From positions 1 to 26,868 of the IMG/VR virus record IMGVR_UViG_3300046002_008066: a DNA stretch of 26,868 nt; one strand, given 5' to 3'. Under the pieces are notes generated by a model. It saw only the letters and a list, made by a program, of their open reading frames with translations. It was not told where the DNA came from and searched no databases. This DNA is from a virus. The translations under genes were made by a program, and so were the position numbers. Below, one piece after another: positions 1 through 8,046 of this stretch; the stretch's first letter is position 1; the number at the start of each line of letters is the position of its first letter.

Positions 1-70
1 AATTATTAGGATCATTTAGAGTTAGGATACTGCGTCCAATAGAACAGCTTGATTTGAAGAGAGCGAGCAT
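1..70 (-). CDS. 5' end of an unassigned phage gene, cut by the window edge
   Basis: An ATG at 70 opens a frame that stays open to base 1 and gives about 23 residues beginning MLALFKSSCSIGRSILTL. The start is supported by an excellent promoter placed directly in front of it (TTGACT, 16 bases, TATCAT, 5 bases, ATG), the same arrangement seen before other genes here. From memory, an FKS-x-x-S-x-G-x-SILTL beginning occurs in some phage PHP/DNA polymerase-like proteins, but 23 residues are too few to assign a function. It follows the RecB-like nuclease on the same strand and probably belongs to the replication region. Confidence 0.5.
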   Translation of the reverse strand, partial: MLALFKSSCSIGRSILTLNDPNN

Positions 71-103
71 CTTCTATGATACTGCACCTTGAGAACAAGT
101 CAA
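71..103 (-). promoter_or_regulatory. Sigma70-like promoter placed for a leaderless start at 70
   Basis: Read on the minus strand, TTGACT (103-98) is followed after 16 bases by TATCAT (81-76), then 5 bases and the ATG at 70. The -35 box overlaps the stop codon of the nuclease gene. A start point about 6-7 bases after the -10 would fall on or beside the ATG. Confidence 0.65.
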
Positions 104-1140
104 GAGCGTTTTAGATGTGCGGGGCAACCTGCGTAGTATCTCTTCTCGAAAGAATGGTCGCTCTCCACTAGAGATTCATCAAAGTCTTTTTCAAAAAATG
201 ATTTAGTAACTTTTCCATCTTTTAAAATGACATAATAATGAAAGTCAAACTTCATGGAACACGCCCACTTGGGCTTTCCATCTTTTTTTAGTTCTCCTTT
301 GTATTTGGCAAATCCACATTGGAGCGGACCACTGAAAGATTTGTCTGTTGGAAATGGAAAGTTTTTAGCAAAATTAGATTTAGCATCAATTTCTGAAAGT
401 TCATCTATGTATTTTTGAATTGAAGTTAATTGATGCTCGAATCCATCCAAATCATCTTCGTTGATTCTTTCCATTACTACTGCTCCATCAGATTTTTGAA
501 GAAGCTTTTGATCTAGTTCAAACTTTAAAAAAAGAAATTCGCTAACCCTTTTTTTGAACTCTGGGAACATGTGGCGAACTGCAAGATTATACATGTAATC
601 CTGCAAGTTATCAGAGATTTCTTTTCCTTTAAATTTTTCTTTGCTAGTTTTAAAGTCGCGAATAATTGCTAAGTTTTCATCTTTGTATAAAAATAACTTA
701 TCAATGAATCCTTTGATCTTATAAGAAATTCCAGCTTTTTCATCTTGACGAACAATTTCAAAGTCTTTCTCTGAAAAAGATTCTGAAATCAATCCATTAG
801 CTCTGCCGTAGAAATCATACTTGAGTCCATTTAGAATCATAACTCTGATGGACTCTAAATTTTCCTCGTCAGCAACTTCTAATTTTAAAGCATGTTTTAA
901 TACTAATCGTTTAACTGCGCTATGAGAAAAGGGATCATTATTATCAATAATATATTGATGAATCGACTCTCTTCTTGGTTTGCCTAGAAGCTCAAAAATG
1001 AAGTGGCACACAGTACCACGTTTCGCGCCATCATTAGATGGATCTGGAAGATTTAATTTATACTTGCACCAATATAACCAACTACAACTTTGAAGAGTTT
1101 TAATTCTGCTTGCGGATAATGTAGTTTTAGGTTCAGTCAT
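100..1140 (-). CDS. RecB/Cas4-like PD-(D/E)XK nuclease
   Basis: A 346-residue protein with the RecB-type nuclease core. The N-terminal LSASRIKTLQSCSWLYW segment and His46 in RGTVCHFIFE fit the family's first motif. GFID (144-147, Asp147) and RDFKTSK (161-167, Asp162 and Lys164) give the metal-binding and catalytic residues, and Q180-x3-Y184 matches the QxxxY motif. These enzymes are metal-dependent DNA exonucleases or endonucleases. Cys19, Cys25, Cys275, Cys294 and Cys339 bracket the core, as in iron-sulphur members (AddB, Cas4), but the spacing is not the classical C-terminal triplet, so a cluster is only possible. The ATG overlaps the primase stop by 8 bases, so it is the last gene of the helicase-primase unit. 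It probably processes replication or recombination intermediates or degrades host DNA. Confidence 0.82.
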   Translation of the reverse strand: MTEPKTTLSASRIKTLQSCSWLYWCKYKLNLPDPSNDGAKRGTVCHFIFELLGKPRRESIHQYIIDNNDPFSHSAVKRLVLKHALKLEVADEENLESIRVMILNGLKYDFYGRANGLISESFSEKDFEIVRQDEKAGISYKIKGFIDKLFLYKDENLAIIRDFKTSKEKFKGKEISDNLQDYMYNLAVRHMFPEFKKRVSEFLFLKFELDQKLLQKSDGAVVMERINEDDLDGFEHQLTSIQKYIDELSEIDAKSNFAKNFPFPTDKSFSGPLQCGFAKYKGELKKDGKPKWACSMKFDFHYYVILKDGKVTKSFFEKDFDESLVESDHSFEKRYYAGCPAHLKRS

Positions 1141-2206
1141 AATGGTTCAAAATTTTCATCAAAGACTCTACATCTTTTTGTTTAAAGATTGTTTTATGAT
1201 TGTGAACGTAGTATTTTAAATTTTCAATATACTTTTTACGATCTATTTCTTGATTGCGCCAAGACTGCAAATTATACTTGTCTTGATGAGCATCTGAAAA
1301 ATCATTGTATGATTGTGGAGGAAGACGAATTTCAATCTGATCAAAGTTAAAGTACTTGATCAAGGAGAGTAGAATCTTAATTGCTCCATTGTATCCATGA
1401 TTGATGGACGATTCAAAGTCGTTGTTTGTAGATATAATTATTTTCTTTACTGGGAAAGAATTTAAATAACTAATAATCGCGGGACTCACTCCTAGTCCAA
1501 AAGTTACAAGGTTGTTGGGAATGTTGTTTTCATAAAGAGCCATGCTGTCTCCAATGCTCTCTACTAATATCACTTCTTCTTTTTCTTTTATCCAAGAATC
1601 TACTGTTTTAACTGCGGGAATGTGCGCTGGATAAATCCAGTTTTTTCTTTGTCCCAAGTGCTTCCATTTTGGAATCTTTTCAAAGTTATCAATTTTTCTA
1701 CCGCTGAATCCAATGATTTGACTGTTCTCGTTATAAATTGGAAACACCATGCGGCGATACATTTTGCCCTCGCCAGCAAATCCAGTTTTATAAAATTTAA
1801 GAGTTGATTCTTTATAATTCTTCTTCGTATAAAAAGAGTAATTAGGAAATAGCTTCTCTAATATTGAGTCTGGGTAAATTCGTTCCATTTCGATTAATTG
1901 TTTAGGCTCATAAAAAAAGTCTTCTGATTTATTTAAAGAATCAAGAATCTTGTTAAGTTTTTTCTTGTCTCCAGAGACTGTTAATTGTAGCAGTTTTTCT
2001 AGTGGAAAAGATTGAGAACCAGATACGAAATCCGTCCACACTCCAGTGTTTTTATATATTCTAATAGAAGTGGAATTGTCTCCACCTCTATAAAGAGCAC
2101 TAGTTCTCCAATGATTTCCAAAATCCATTAGCTTGTAGCCAACAGATTCTAGAGTGCTTTTGATCTGATTGGGATCAACGGAAACTTGGCAAGTCGTCAT
2201 CTTCAT
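1133..2206 (-). CDS. DnaG-type TOPRIM DNA primase
   Basis: A 357-residue primase that would make RNA primers for lagging-strand synthesis with the adjacent helicase. The TOPRIM core is visible: VESIGD (215-220, Glu216 and Asp220) corresponds to the E-x-x-x-D motif, STNNDFES (259-266) to the metal-binding aspartate motif, and NDFSDA (301-306) to the third acidic motif. MYRRMVFPIYNENSQIIGFSGR (149-170) is the RNA-polymerase-domain segment typical of DnaG proteins. The N-terminal part (about 24-75) has the spacing of the CHC2 domain but no zinc-ligand cysteines. The start overlaps the helicase gene by 32 bases; Met3, 6 bases downstream, is an alternative, and GGAG lies 12 bases upstream of the first ATG. 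The gene is shorter than bacterial DnaG because the C-terminal helicase-interaction domain is missing or reduced. Confidence 0.85.
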   Translation of the reverse strand: MKMTTCQVSVDPNQIKSTLESVGYKLMDFGNHWRTSALYRGGDNSTSIRIYKNTGVWTDFVSGSQSFPLEKLLQLTVSGDKKKLNKILDSLNKSEDFFYEPKQLIEMERIYPDSILEKLFPNYSFYTKKNYKESTLKFYKTGFAGEGKMYRRMVFPIYNENSQIIGFSGRKIDNFEKIPKWKHLGQRKNWIYPAHIPAVKTVDSWIKEKEEVILVESIGDSMALYENNIPNNLVTFGLGVSPAIISYLNSFPVKKIIISTNNDFESSINHGYNGAIKILLSLIKYFNFDQIEIRLPPQSYNDFSDAHQDKYNLQSWRNQEIDRKKYIENLKYYVHNHKTIFKQKDVESLMKILNHYD

Positions 2207-3683
2207 CGGTTTCTAGTTCTCCATTTGTATCCATTGAGTTAGCGATGTCTCGAAGATCACCCCGTTCACTAATGGAGAAGTTTTTAAAATCTAAATTGAT
2301 GAAGTTCTTTCTAAGAGTATCTCCGATTCTAATAGGCTCAACTGCCCCAGCAATATCTTGACCAAGATGTCGAGCTTTCACATTGATGAGTTTATGAGTT
2401 CCAAAGTTACGACCTTCAGACTCAATTTCATCAGCAGTTTTGTTTCTAAGAATAAACATGTGAGAGCAGAACTGAGTGATTCGATCAGAAAGAGAAACCA
2501 CGCTTTCGTCATCAATAACATTTGATGAGTTTCTATTGTTTGTAATTCCACTTCGGTTAGACTGAACTGATGTAATCATTGGAATGATGGGATTTCCATC
2601 ATGCAAGATTTCTTTCTGGACGCACTTTTTAAACTTGTCCACCATCTCACCAACAACTTGCCACTCATTCTTTCCTCCCCCAGATTCAGAAGTAGTTTTG
2701 ATATAGTCGAATGAGAAGATCATTCGATTGCCACGACCAACTTTTCCATAATAAAAACGCTTGAGAGTTTTAATCATAGAGTCAACATCCATACCGCCAA
2801 CATTGTAGTAATAGAATTGGAGATTTTTAATTTGGCTCCAGACTGATCTAATTTTGTCAACTACATCTTGTCCAGCTTTACGCCAGTTTCCAGTTTCAAT
2901 CAAATGCATGGGAACTCCAGAGAGTGCAGCGCATTGCCGCATAATGAGTTCTTCTTTGCTCATTTCTCCATTGTCGAAGTGTAATACTGGGATGCCATAC
3001 TTGACGGCAACCTTGGTGCTGTAATCCATGCAAAATTGAGTTTTACCAACACCACTTCTAGCAACGATCACAGTGATGTTGCCAGGGCGAAGAAGAGATC
3101 CATAGATTTGATTTACTTTTTTATGCGGACCCATCATGCCGAATTCGACAACTGGATTGTTTCCTCTCTCCTCAACGAGAGCTTCCATCTCTTCGTAGAT
3201 ATTTTCTGGAGTATCGTTTCCTAATTCATACAAATTAATGCGAGAATTATAAATTTGATCTGCTTGGGAAATGATGTCTGTGTAAGTAGAATCAGGACTA
3301 ATGCCCTTCATTTTCTTAGCGACTTCGCGAGCAGACTCGTAGATTTCTCTACGCACCGTGTATTTTTTTAACTCCTTAGCTGTTTTAATCAGGTTTCCTT
3401 TGGGAACTTTTCTCATTCCTAAAGACCGAATATAATCAGATGGATTAACATTATCCTCAAAAGATAATCCTAGAGAATTTACTCTTTGAGCAATGATAAC
3501 CTCATCCACCCCTTCGCTCTTATCAATAGCTTGCTTGATAATTGAAAAGATTGAAGAGTGTAAATTAGTATTGTCAGAGTAAAAATCTCTAGAGTTAATA
3601 AAATTAGAAATCTCACAATAATCATCTGGCTCTTTGATTAAAGCTGCAAGCAACTGTTTTTCTAATTCATAATCGTAGATCAT
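2175..3683 (-). CDS. Replicative DNA helicase (DnaB/T4 gp41-type)
   Basis: A 502-residue hexameric-type helicase that unwinds DNA at the fork and partners with the primase encoded next. Residues 1-150 form the helical DnaB-like N-terminal domain, beginning ELEKQLLAALI. The RecA-fold C-terminal domain carries Walker A ARSGVGKT (208-215), the DNGEMSKEEL segment (237-246) with the catalytic-type glutamate Glu240, Walker B MIFSFDYIKT (321-330, Asp326), and ITSVQSNRSG (370-379), the sensor/DNA-loop region. The C-terminus is very acidic (ETDEDDDLPSFR). It heads the helicase-primase-nuclease unit behind its own promoter, whose -10 ends 5 bases before the ATG. Downstream primase and nuclease genes overlap in series. 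Confidence 0.9.
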   Translation of the reverse strand: MIYDYELEKQLLAALIKEPDDYCEISNFINSRDFYSDNTNLHSSIFSIIKQAIDKSEGVDEVIIAQRVNSLGLSFEDNVNPSDYIRSLGMRKVPKGNLIKTAKELKKYTVRREIYESAREVAKKMKGISPDSTYTDIISQADQIYNSRINLYELGNDTPENIYEEMEALVEERGNNPVVEFGMMGPHKKVNQIYGSLLRPGNITVIVARSGVGKTQFCMDYSTKVAVKYGIPVLHFDNGEMSKEELIMRQCAALSGVPMHLIETGNWRKAGQDVVDKIRSVWSQIKNLQFYYYNVGGMDVDSMIKTLKRFYYGKVGRGNRMIFSFDYIKTTSESGGGKNEWQVVGEMVDKFKKCVQKEILHDGNPIIPMITSVQSNRSGITNNRNSSNVIDDESVVSLSDRITQFCSHMFILRNKTADEIESEGRNFGTHKLINVKARHLGQDIAGAVEPIRIGDTLRKNFINLDFKNFSISERGDLRDIANSMDTNGELETDEDDDLPSFR

Positions 3684-3717
3684 ATATATGTATAGGTGAG
3701 ACTAGTAGTTTTGTCAA
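3684..3717 (-). promoter_or_regulatory. Promoter of the helicase-primase-nuclease unit, leaderless placement
   Basis: On the minus strand, TTGACA (3717-3712) is followed after 17 bases by TATACA (3694-3689), 5 bases, and the helicase ATG at 3683. The -35 box is a perfect consensus match. The expected start point coincides with the ATG, leaving no room for a Shine-Dalgarno site, and none is seen. Confidence 0.75.
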
Positions 3718-3725
3718 TGGCAGAT

Positions 3726-4133
3726 TTATAGTTCAACTCCAAAATTCAAGAATAGCTCCCGATTGAGAACGTCTTTGGGGTAAATTTCTATTAAAACTAT
3801 TTCATTCACTTCGCAAAACTTTAACTTTTTGTCATCTCTTTTTAATTGTTTTAAGTATTGCAGTTTATTCCTATGAAAGAATTTAACATATTGAGTGTGC
3901 TGTAAACCTTGCACTTCAACAGCAACTTTTTTATTATAGTTGTAAAAGTCTAAAGACAAAGCTGTTCCAACAACACGCATTTCTTCAAACACTTTATCAT
4001 TTTGCCAATAAAGTTTTAAAAAGTTTTTAACAGTTGTTTGGAATTTGCTACGGCTATCAACTTCCCAATTGATCGCGTATTTCTTAGAGTTCTTTAAAAA
4101 CGATGGATTGCCATTGATGTTTTTAAACTTCAT
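3726..4133 (-). CDS. Small Vsr/PD-(D/E)XK-like endonuclease
   Basis: A 135-residue protein from the ATG at 4133; an upstream TTG at 4160 would add nine residues but overlaps uvsX further. The pattern LDFY (61-64, Asp62), VEVQGLQH (72-79, Glu73, Gln75, His79), then KRDDKKLKFCEVN (98-110) and IVLIEIY (112-118) matches the compact endonuclease fold of Vsr-like and phage homing-type nucleases, in which an acidic residue, E-x-K/Q, a conserved Q-H and a downstream R-D-x-x-K-x-x-x-C helix form the active site. It has no separate DNA-binding domain. It lies between uvsX and helicase, where T4 carries gene 40. It could be a free-standing homing endonuclease or a recombination nuclease working with the recombinase; the sequence does not decide. 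Confidence 0.65.
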   Translation of the reverse strand: MKFKNINGNPSFLKNSKKYAINWEVDSRSKFQTTVKNFLKLYWQNDKVFEEMRVVGTALSLDFYNYNKKVAVEVQGLQHTQYVKFFHRNKLQYLKQLKRDDKKLKFCEVNEIVLIEIYPKDVLNRELFLNFGVEL

Positions 4134-5259
4134 TATTGATGAGCTTCTTAAAGTATCCAATCAAGAAGGCTGCTAATTTAACATCGTTCTCAATGAACAA
4201 GAATAAATTGTCAGCCCCTTGAATTTTCTCAGGAATTATAATAGCAGTTTCTTCTAGCACTAATTGCCGAAACTCTTCTGAGATGTTGATCCAAGCTCCT
4301 TTGCGAGAGATGAACTCCCATGCATAAAGCATATCAACGATTTCTTTTTCGATCCAAATTGAATTGCCATTGCTTCTTCCATATTTAATAGGATATGGAA
4401 TTGTTAAGTTGGTCTTTTCATTTGGAGACTTCTTCACTGTGGCTTTTGCAAAGTGACCAATGATTGGATTATTGATTAAATCAATTTTATTATCGTTGGG
4501 ATTTTTGAGAATAAGATCTCCCTTGAATCTTGGTTCAAACTCAAGAATCCAGTTGGCAAAGTGAAGCAGAGCGTTGCCGCCAGTAGCAGAGGTTTGGCGC
4601 ACTGGAGCTTTGGAGTATGGATCAAGTTTGATATCTGCACGAACTTGACTGATAAAAATTGCCAAGTGACCCCTCTTGCACAGAGAGATTGACATTCGCT
4701 TCATAAAGTTACCAGCAATCACTGCTCCACCAGCAACCTTATTGCTATCCTCAAATCCCTTGTCCAAATCTCCTTTAGAGATGAGTCCATCCACAGAGTC
4801 TAAAAGGAAAAAGTAGAATTTATTTTCATCATTTTTACCCACTAGTTGTCGCATAGCATCAACAGCAGTTTCATAAATATTTGTTTCAAATACAAAACAA
4901 GTTCCATCAACCCATTCATCCGCAGAGAAAACAAATTTAATACCAGACCTTTCTCTCATTTGTTTGGAGAGGCGACCTTCAGCTTTGATGTAAAAACCTT
5001 TGCGATTAGCACCACCATCTAAAAAGCCCTTCATGAATGAGAGGGCGCAAGATGTTTTTCCAGTTTCATTTGGCCCGCAAAATCTGTGCAGTCCTGGTCC
5101 CAATCCGCCATCTAAATGCAAGTCCAATTGCAGAGATCCACTAGAAACTTTATAGTCAATTTCTTCTTCAAAATTATAGTGATCTTCAGAATTTTGCTTG
5201 AGGAATGATCCCAGAACATCGGATGATTTTACAAACTCTTTATCTTTAATTTTGCTCAT
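4123..5259 (-). CDS. uvsX: UvsX/RecA-family recombinase
   Basis: A 378-residue strand-exchange ATPase. Walker A is GPNETGKT (62-69), the catalytic glutamate lies in YIKAEG (90-95, Glu94), and Walker B is FFLLDS (150-155, Asp154). ISQVRADI (203-210) supplies the glutamine that senses ATP, and SATGGNALLHFA (224-235) corresponds to the RecA L2-region PGGRALKF motif. It forms filaments on single-stranded DNA for repair and recombination-dependent replication. The length is close to T4 UvsX (about 390) and longer than the RecA core, so the UvsX name is preferred, although the sequence is diverged. It starts inside the 3' end of the small basic gene at 5246 and overlaps the endonuclease gene by 11 bases, so the three are coupled. 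Confidence 0.85.
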   Translation of the reverse strand: MSKIKDKEFVKSSDVLGSFLKQNSEDHYNFEEEIDYKVSSGSLQLDLHLDGGLGPGLHRFCGPNETGKTSCALSFMKGFLDGGANRKGFYIKAEGRLSKQMRERSGIKFVFSADEWVDGTCFVFETNIYETAVDAMRQLVGKNDENKFYFFLLDSVDGLISKGDLDKGFEDSNKVAGGAVIAGNFMKRMSISLCKRGHLAIFISQVRADIKLDPYSKAPVRQTSATGGNALLHFANWILEFEPRFKGDLILKNPNDNKIDLINNPIIGHFAKATVKKSPNEKTNLTIPYPIKYGRSNGNSIWIEKEIVDMLYAWEFISRKGAWINISEEFRQLVLEETAIIIPEKIQGADNLFLFIENDVKLAAFLIGYFKKLINNEV

Positions 5260-5620
5260 TTAGAAAGTCTTTGATGGTTTTAGTTTTATTAATGATAGAT
5301 GCATCAGAATCACACTTATCGCCTAGATCATAACTCTCATACCTTGAAGTGTCAACGGTAAAGTTAAAAGCTCTGAACTTTTGATCTAACGTCTCTTTAA
5401 GCTTTTCGCTAACTAGATATGCTAAAGAATCAAACTGTTTATCAAAAGAAGCAACTTCCATAAACTCTTCAGAATATCTCTCGCATAAAATATTCAAAAA
5501 ATGCATTTCTCGCATATAAAAAAGGCGCTTATCCTTTGCGGGAATAAGCACCAATCTTATGAGGATTTTCTTTTTGTTGACTTTTTTTTGAGATTTTGGC
5601 TTAGTCTTTTTAGCAGGCAT
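5246..5620 (-). CDS. Small protein with lysine-rich N-terminus, first gene of the uvsX unit
   Basis: A 124-residue protein I do not recognise. Residues 1-19 are dominated by lysine (MPAKKTKPKSQKKVNKKK), and the remainder looks like a small mixed helix-strand domain with a more acidic second half. The basic tail could bind nucleic acid. It is the first gene of a unit with uvsX and the Vsr-like nuclease, its stop overlaps the uvsX start, and it has the best promoter of the window immediately in front of it, so a helper role in recombination is a reasonable guess. No signal peptide or membrane segment is visible. Confidence 0.7.
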   Translation of the reverse strand: MPAKKTKPKSQKKVNKKKILIRLVLIPAKDKRLFYMREMHFLNILCERYSEEFMEVASFDKQFDSLAYLVSEKLKETLDQKFRAFNFTVDTSRYESYDLGDKCDSDASIINKTKTIKDFLNEQN

Positions 5621-5653
5621 TCACCATTATACAATAGTCTTAAAGTTCGTCAA
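5621..5653 (-). promoter_or_regulatory. Promoter of the uvsX unit, leaderless placement, inside the end of gmd
   Basis: On the minus strand, TTGACG (5653-5648) is followed after 16 bases by a perfect TATAAT (5631-5626), 5 bases, and the ATG at 5620. The -35 box lies within the last codons of the upstream dehydratase gene (stop 5642-5640). It would let uvsX be expressed independently of the glycan cassette. Confidence 0.8.
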
Positions 5654-6755
5654 GGTCATTTTGTACCATCTTGCGAACGAGATTTTCAAAAGATGTTTTT
5701 GGAATCCAGTTTAGTTCTGTGCGAGCTTTTGTAGAATCTCCCCAAAGAAGTTCAACTTCGGCAGGTCGATAAAATTTAGAATTAATTGCTACTAATACTC
5801 TTCCGTTGTTTTCATCAACATACTTTTCATCAATACCGATTCCTTCCCAAATGCCATAAATTCCAACTTCTTTAAATGCCAACTCCACAAATTCTCTAAT
5901 AGAGTGTGTTTCATTAGATGATAAAACATACTCCTTGGGAAATTCTTGATTCAGCATAAGCCAAATTCCCTCTACAAAATCTTCAGCATCACTCCAGTCT
6001 CTTTTGGCATCTAAATTTCCAAGCTCAAGAATATTATAAGGCCCTTCATTATTAATAGCATTTTTGATACGAGCAACTGCTTTTGTAATTTTTCTAGTTA
6101 CAAATTCTTCCCCCCTGCGAGTGCCTTCGTGATTGAATAGCCAACCCTGTACTGCGTAGAGATTATAAGAGTCTCTCCACACCTTAACTAGCTGTCTAGA
6201 AGCTGTTTTAGATGCTCCATATGGACTTCTAGGGCGCAATGGGTGCAGTTCGTCTTGAGGGTTGTAAGCCACATCCCCGAACTCTTCTGAAGAGCCAGCT
6301 TGATAAAATCTGCAAGTTGGATGGTAGAGCCTAATAGCCTCTAAAACATGAAGTGTAGAAGTTGAGTTGGTCTCCCAAGTTTGATGGGCAAAATCCCAGC
6401 TACTACCAACAAAGCTCTGTGCAGCTAAATTAATAAAATAATCTGGTTTGATTTTTTCAATAATTCTTGCAATAGAATGGCTATCAATAAGATCGAAATT
6501 AATCAAATGAAATCGTTCATTATCGATGTGCGAAATGTTTTTATGATTATAAACGCTAAGCCTGCGAACGCATCCAAAAATTTCATAGTCCGTATTAGCT
6601 AAAAGATAATCAACCATATGACTGCCATCCTGACCAGTAACTCCTGTGACAATTATTGATTTTTTGTCAACTGATTTTTTTGCTGCGTCTTCGATGTTTA
6701 ATATGTCCATATGATCTATTTTTTTGCCTGTGTATTTTTCTTTAAGGTTGTTCAT
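5640..6755 (-). CDS. gmd: GDP-mannose 4,6-dehydratase
   Basis: A 371-residue NADP-dependent short-chain dehydrogenase/reductase converting GDP-mannose to GDP-4-keto-6-deoxy-mannose, the precursor of GDP-fucose, GDP-rhamnose and GDP-perosamine. Evidence: Rossmann TGVTGQDG (37-44), SSEEFG (155-160), catalytic YGASK (179-183, Tyr179 and Lys183), the family signature NHEGTRRGEEFVTRK (208-222), RDWSDAEDFV near 255, and YRPAEVELLWGD near the C-terminus. The first 35 residues are an extension before the core; Met16 is a possible alternative start. It is the last gene of the glycan cassette and overlaps the preceding methyltransferase by 14 bases. Its base composition resembles the replication genes rather than the strongly AT-rich transferases upstream, so it may have a separate origin. 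No GDP-fucose synthase is present in the window. Confidence 0.93.
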   Translation of the reverse strand: MNNLKEKYTGKKIDHMDILNIEDAAKKSVDKKSIIVTGVTGQDGSHMVDYLLANTDYEIFGCVRRLSVYNHKNISHIDNERFHLINFDLIDSHSIARIIEKIKPDYFINLAAQSFVGSSWDFAHQTWETNSTSTLHVLEAIRLYHPTCRFYQAGSSEEFGDVAYNPQDELHPLRPRSPYGASKTASRQLVKVWRDSYNLYAVQGWLFNHEGTRRGEEFVTRKITKAVARIKNAINNEGPYNILELGNLDAKRDWSDAEDFVEGIWLMLNQEFPKEYVLSSNETHSIREFVELAFKEVGIYGIWEGIGIDEKYVDENNGRVLVAINSKFYRPAEVELLWGDSTKARTELNWIPKTSFENLVRKMVQNDLDEL

Positions 6756-7419
6756 TATTTTTCAATATAAATTTTTCAGCCGTATTATTAAATTCGGGAT
6801 TCAAGAAAATATTAAATATGATTTCATCAATTTTATCTTTTTTTACATACCAATCTTCAAATGGTAGATCAATATCTGCATTGCAGATATCACCACCAAT
6901 TAATTCATATCCATTAGATTTAAAAATTTGACGAGATTCATTTCTAATTTCTATGGAAGAATTATGGTAATCTGTTTCATATGTAATAACTGAAAAATTA
7001 TATTTATCAAATGGTATTTTTTTAAGACATTCTAATGTGTTATGCGCTGGCTCAATATCTATTTGAAGATAATCAATATCAATGGGCATATTATTATCCT
7101 CAAATAATTTTTTATAATCAATTTCTAAAGCATTTTGAACAATTAATTTAGATTTTCTTTGAGATTCAAATCCATGAATATTATTGATATCAATTGATAC
7201 TCCACTCCATCCAAATTCATTTTCTAATAAAAAAGTATTACTGATTTCGGTTGGATGGAAGGTTCCTATTTCAACAAAATATCCGTTTCGTTTGCCGTCT
7301 AACATGCTCAATACGAACATATCTTGATATGCTTGAGAATAATTCTTATTTATTAATTTGCAATCTTTAAATTGAAATTTTAATTTATTTAATTTTGATA
7401 TATGGTAATAGTCATTCAT
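6742..7419 (-). CDS. FkbM-type sugar methyltransferase, first type
   Basis: A 225-residue SAM-dependent methyltransferase-like protein. YSQAYQDMFVL (27-37), GYFVEIGTFHP (46-56), NTFLLENEFGWSGVSIDIN (61-79) and DYLQIDIEPAH (around 114-124) follow the order seen in FkbM-family proteins: the SQ-x-x-QD entry motif, glycine-containing SAM-binding loop, GW-x-G-x-x-I strand and acidic catalytic-region strand. FkbM enzymes O-methylate sugars and polyketides. It lies between another FkbM protein and gmd in a chain of overlapping genes, so its substrate is probably the glycan made by the cassette. The overlap with the preceding gene is 8 bases. Confidence 0.78.
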   Translation of the reverse strand: MNDYYHISKLNKLKFQFKDCKLINKNYSQAYQDMFVLSMLDGKRNGYFVEIGTFHPTEISNTFLLENEFGWSGVSIDINNIHGFESQRKSKLIVQNALEIDYKKLFEDNNMPIDIDYLQIDIEPAHNTLECLKKIPFDKYNFSVITYETDYHNSSIEIRNESRQIFKSNGYELIGGDICNADIDLPFEDWYVKKDKIDEIIFNIFLNPEFNNTAEKFILKNNEQP

Positions 7420-8041
7420 GTTTTTTTAAGTAAAATGCATCTCCCCAAGGATGGTTTGAATAAAGATATTTTTCTTTTCTCTCAAAGTTGAATTTATTTA
7501 AAAATTCATCAATTTCATTTGTTTGCGAACAATTTTTATAAACTTCTGAATCATTAATTTCTATATAGATAGATTTAATAGAATCTAAATGATCCGTTAA
7601 ACCTTGTAAGGCTAATAATTCAGCTCCTTGAATATCTATATTTAGAAAATCAATTTTTTCTAAAAATACCTCTTCAGACAAGATTGAATTTAGTGTTTTC
7701 GTAAATCTTTTTTCTTCATGAGTGTAGTAAATATCTGGAAATAAATTAGAATGTTCGCCTAAATCTAAAATAGATGAAGATTGAGTGTTATTGGCTATTT
7801 TAAATATGACTTCTTTGTCGTCTTCATTAGATACTACAGCATTAGTAACTTTATGAATAGATGCATCTAAACGATCAGATAGTTTGTTAGCTAAATCGGT
7901 ATTGGCCTCTATCCAATGAATTTTTTTTGCTCCGCATTGAATATAATCATCTAGTTCTTGACCTTCGTGTGCGCCAACGTGTAGAATATTTGTTAGATTA
8001 AGATTATACTTTTCCTTTAAGTGATTTAATGGTATAAACAT
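7412..8041 (-). CDS. FkbM-type sugar methyltransferase, second type
   Basis: A 209-residue protein counted from the ATG at 8041, chosen because homology begins at MFIPLNHLKEKY and this ATG lies 5 bases after the preceding stop; a longer reading back to 8131 would overlap that gene by about 85 bases. LHVGAHEGQE (20-29) is the SAM-binding loop, HWIEAN (42-47) the acidic end of the second strand, and DFLNIDIQGAELLALQG (131-147) is the highly characteristic FkbM motif. LYSNHPWGDAFYLKK closes the fold. It probably O-methylates a sugar residue of the phage-encoded glycan. Its sequence is quite different from the other two FkbM proteins, so the three are not recent duplicates. Confidence 0.85.
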   Translation of the reverse strand: MFIPLNHLKEKYNLNLTNILHVGAHEGQELDDYIQCGAKKIHWIEANTDLANKLSDRLDASIHKVTNAVVSNEDDKEVIFKIANNTQSSSILDLGEHSNLFPDIYYTHEEKRFTKTLNSILSEEVFLEKIDFLNIDIQGAELLALQGLTDHLDSIKSIYIEINDSEVYKNCSQTNEIDEFLNKFNFERKEKYLYSNHPWGDAFYLKKHE

Positions 8042-8046
8042 GTTTA

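Noticed and set aside
4134-4160. Longer start (TTG at 4160) for the Vsr-like nuclease.
   Set aside because: The ATG at 4133 gives a smaller overlap with uvsX, and the extra nine residues add no conserved sequence.
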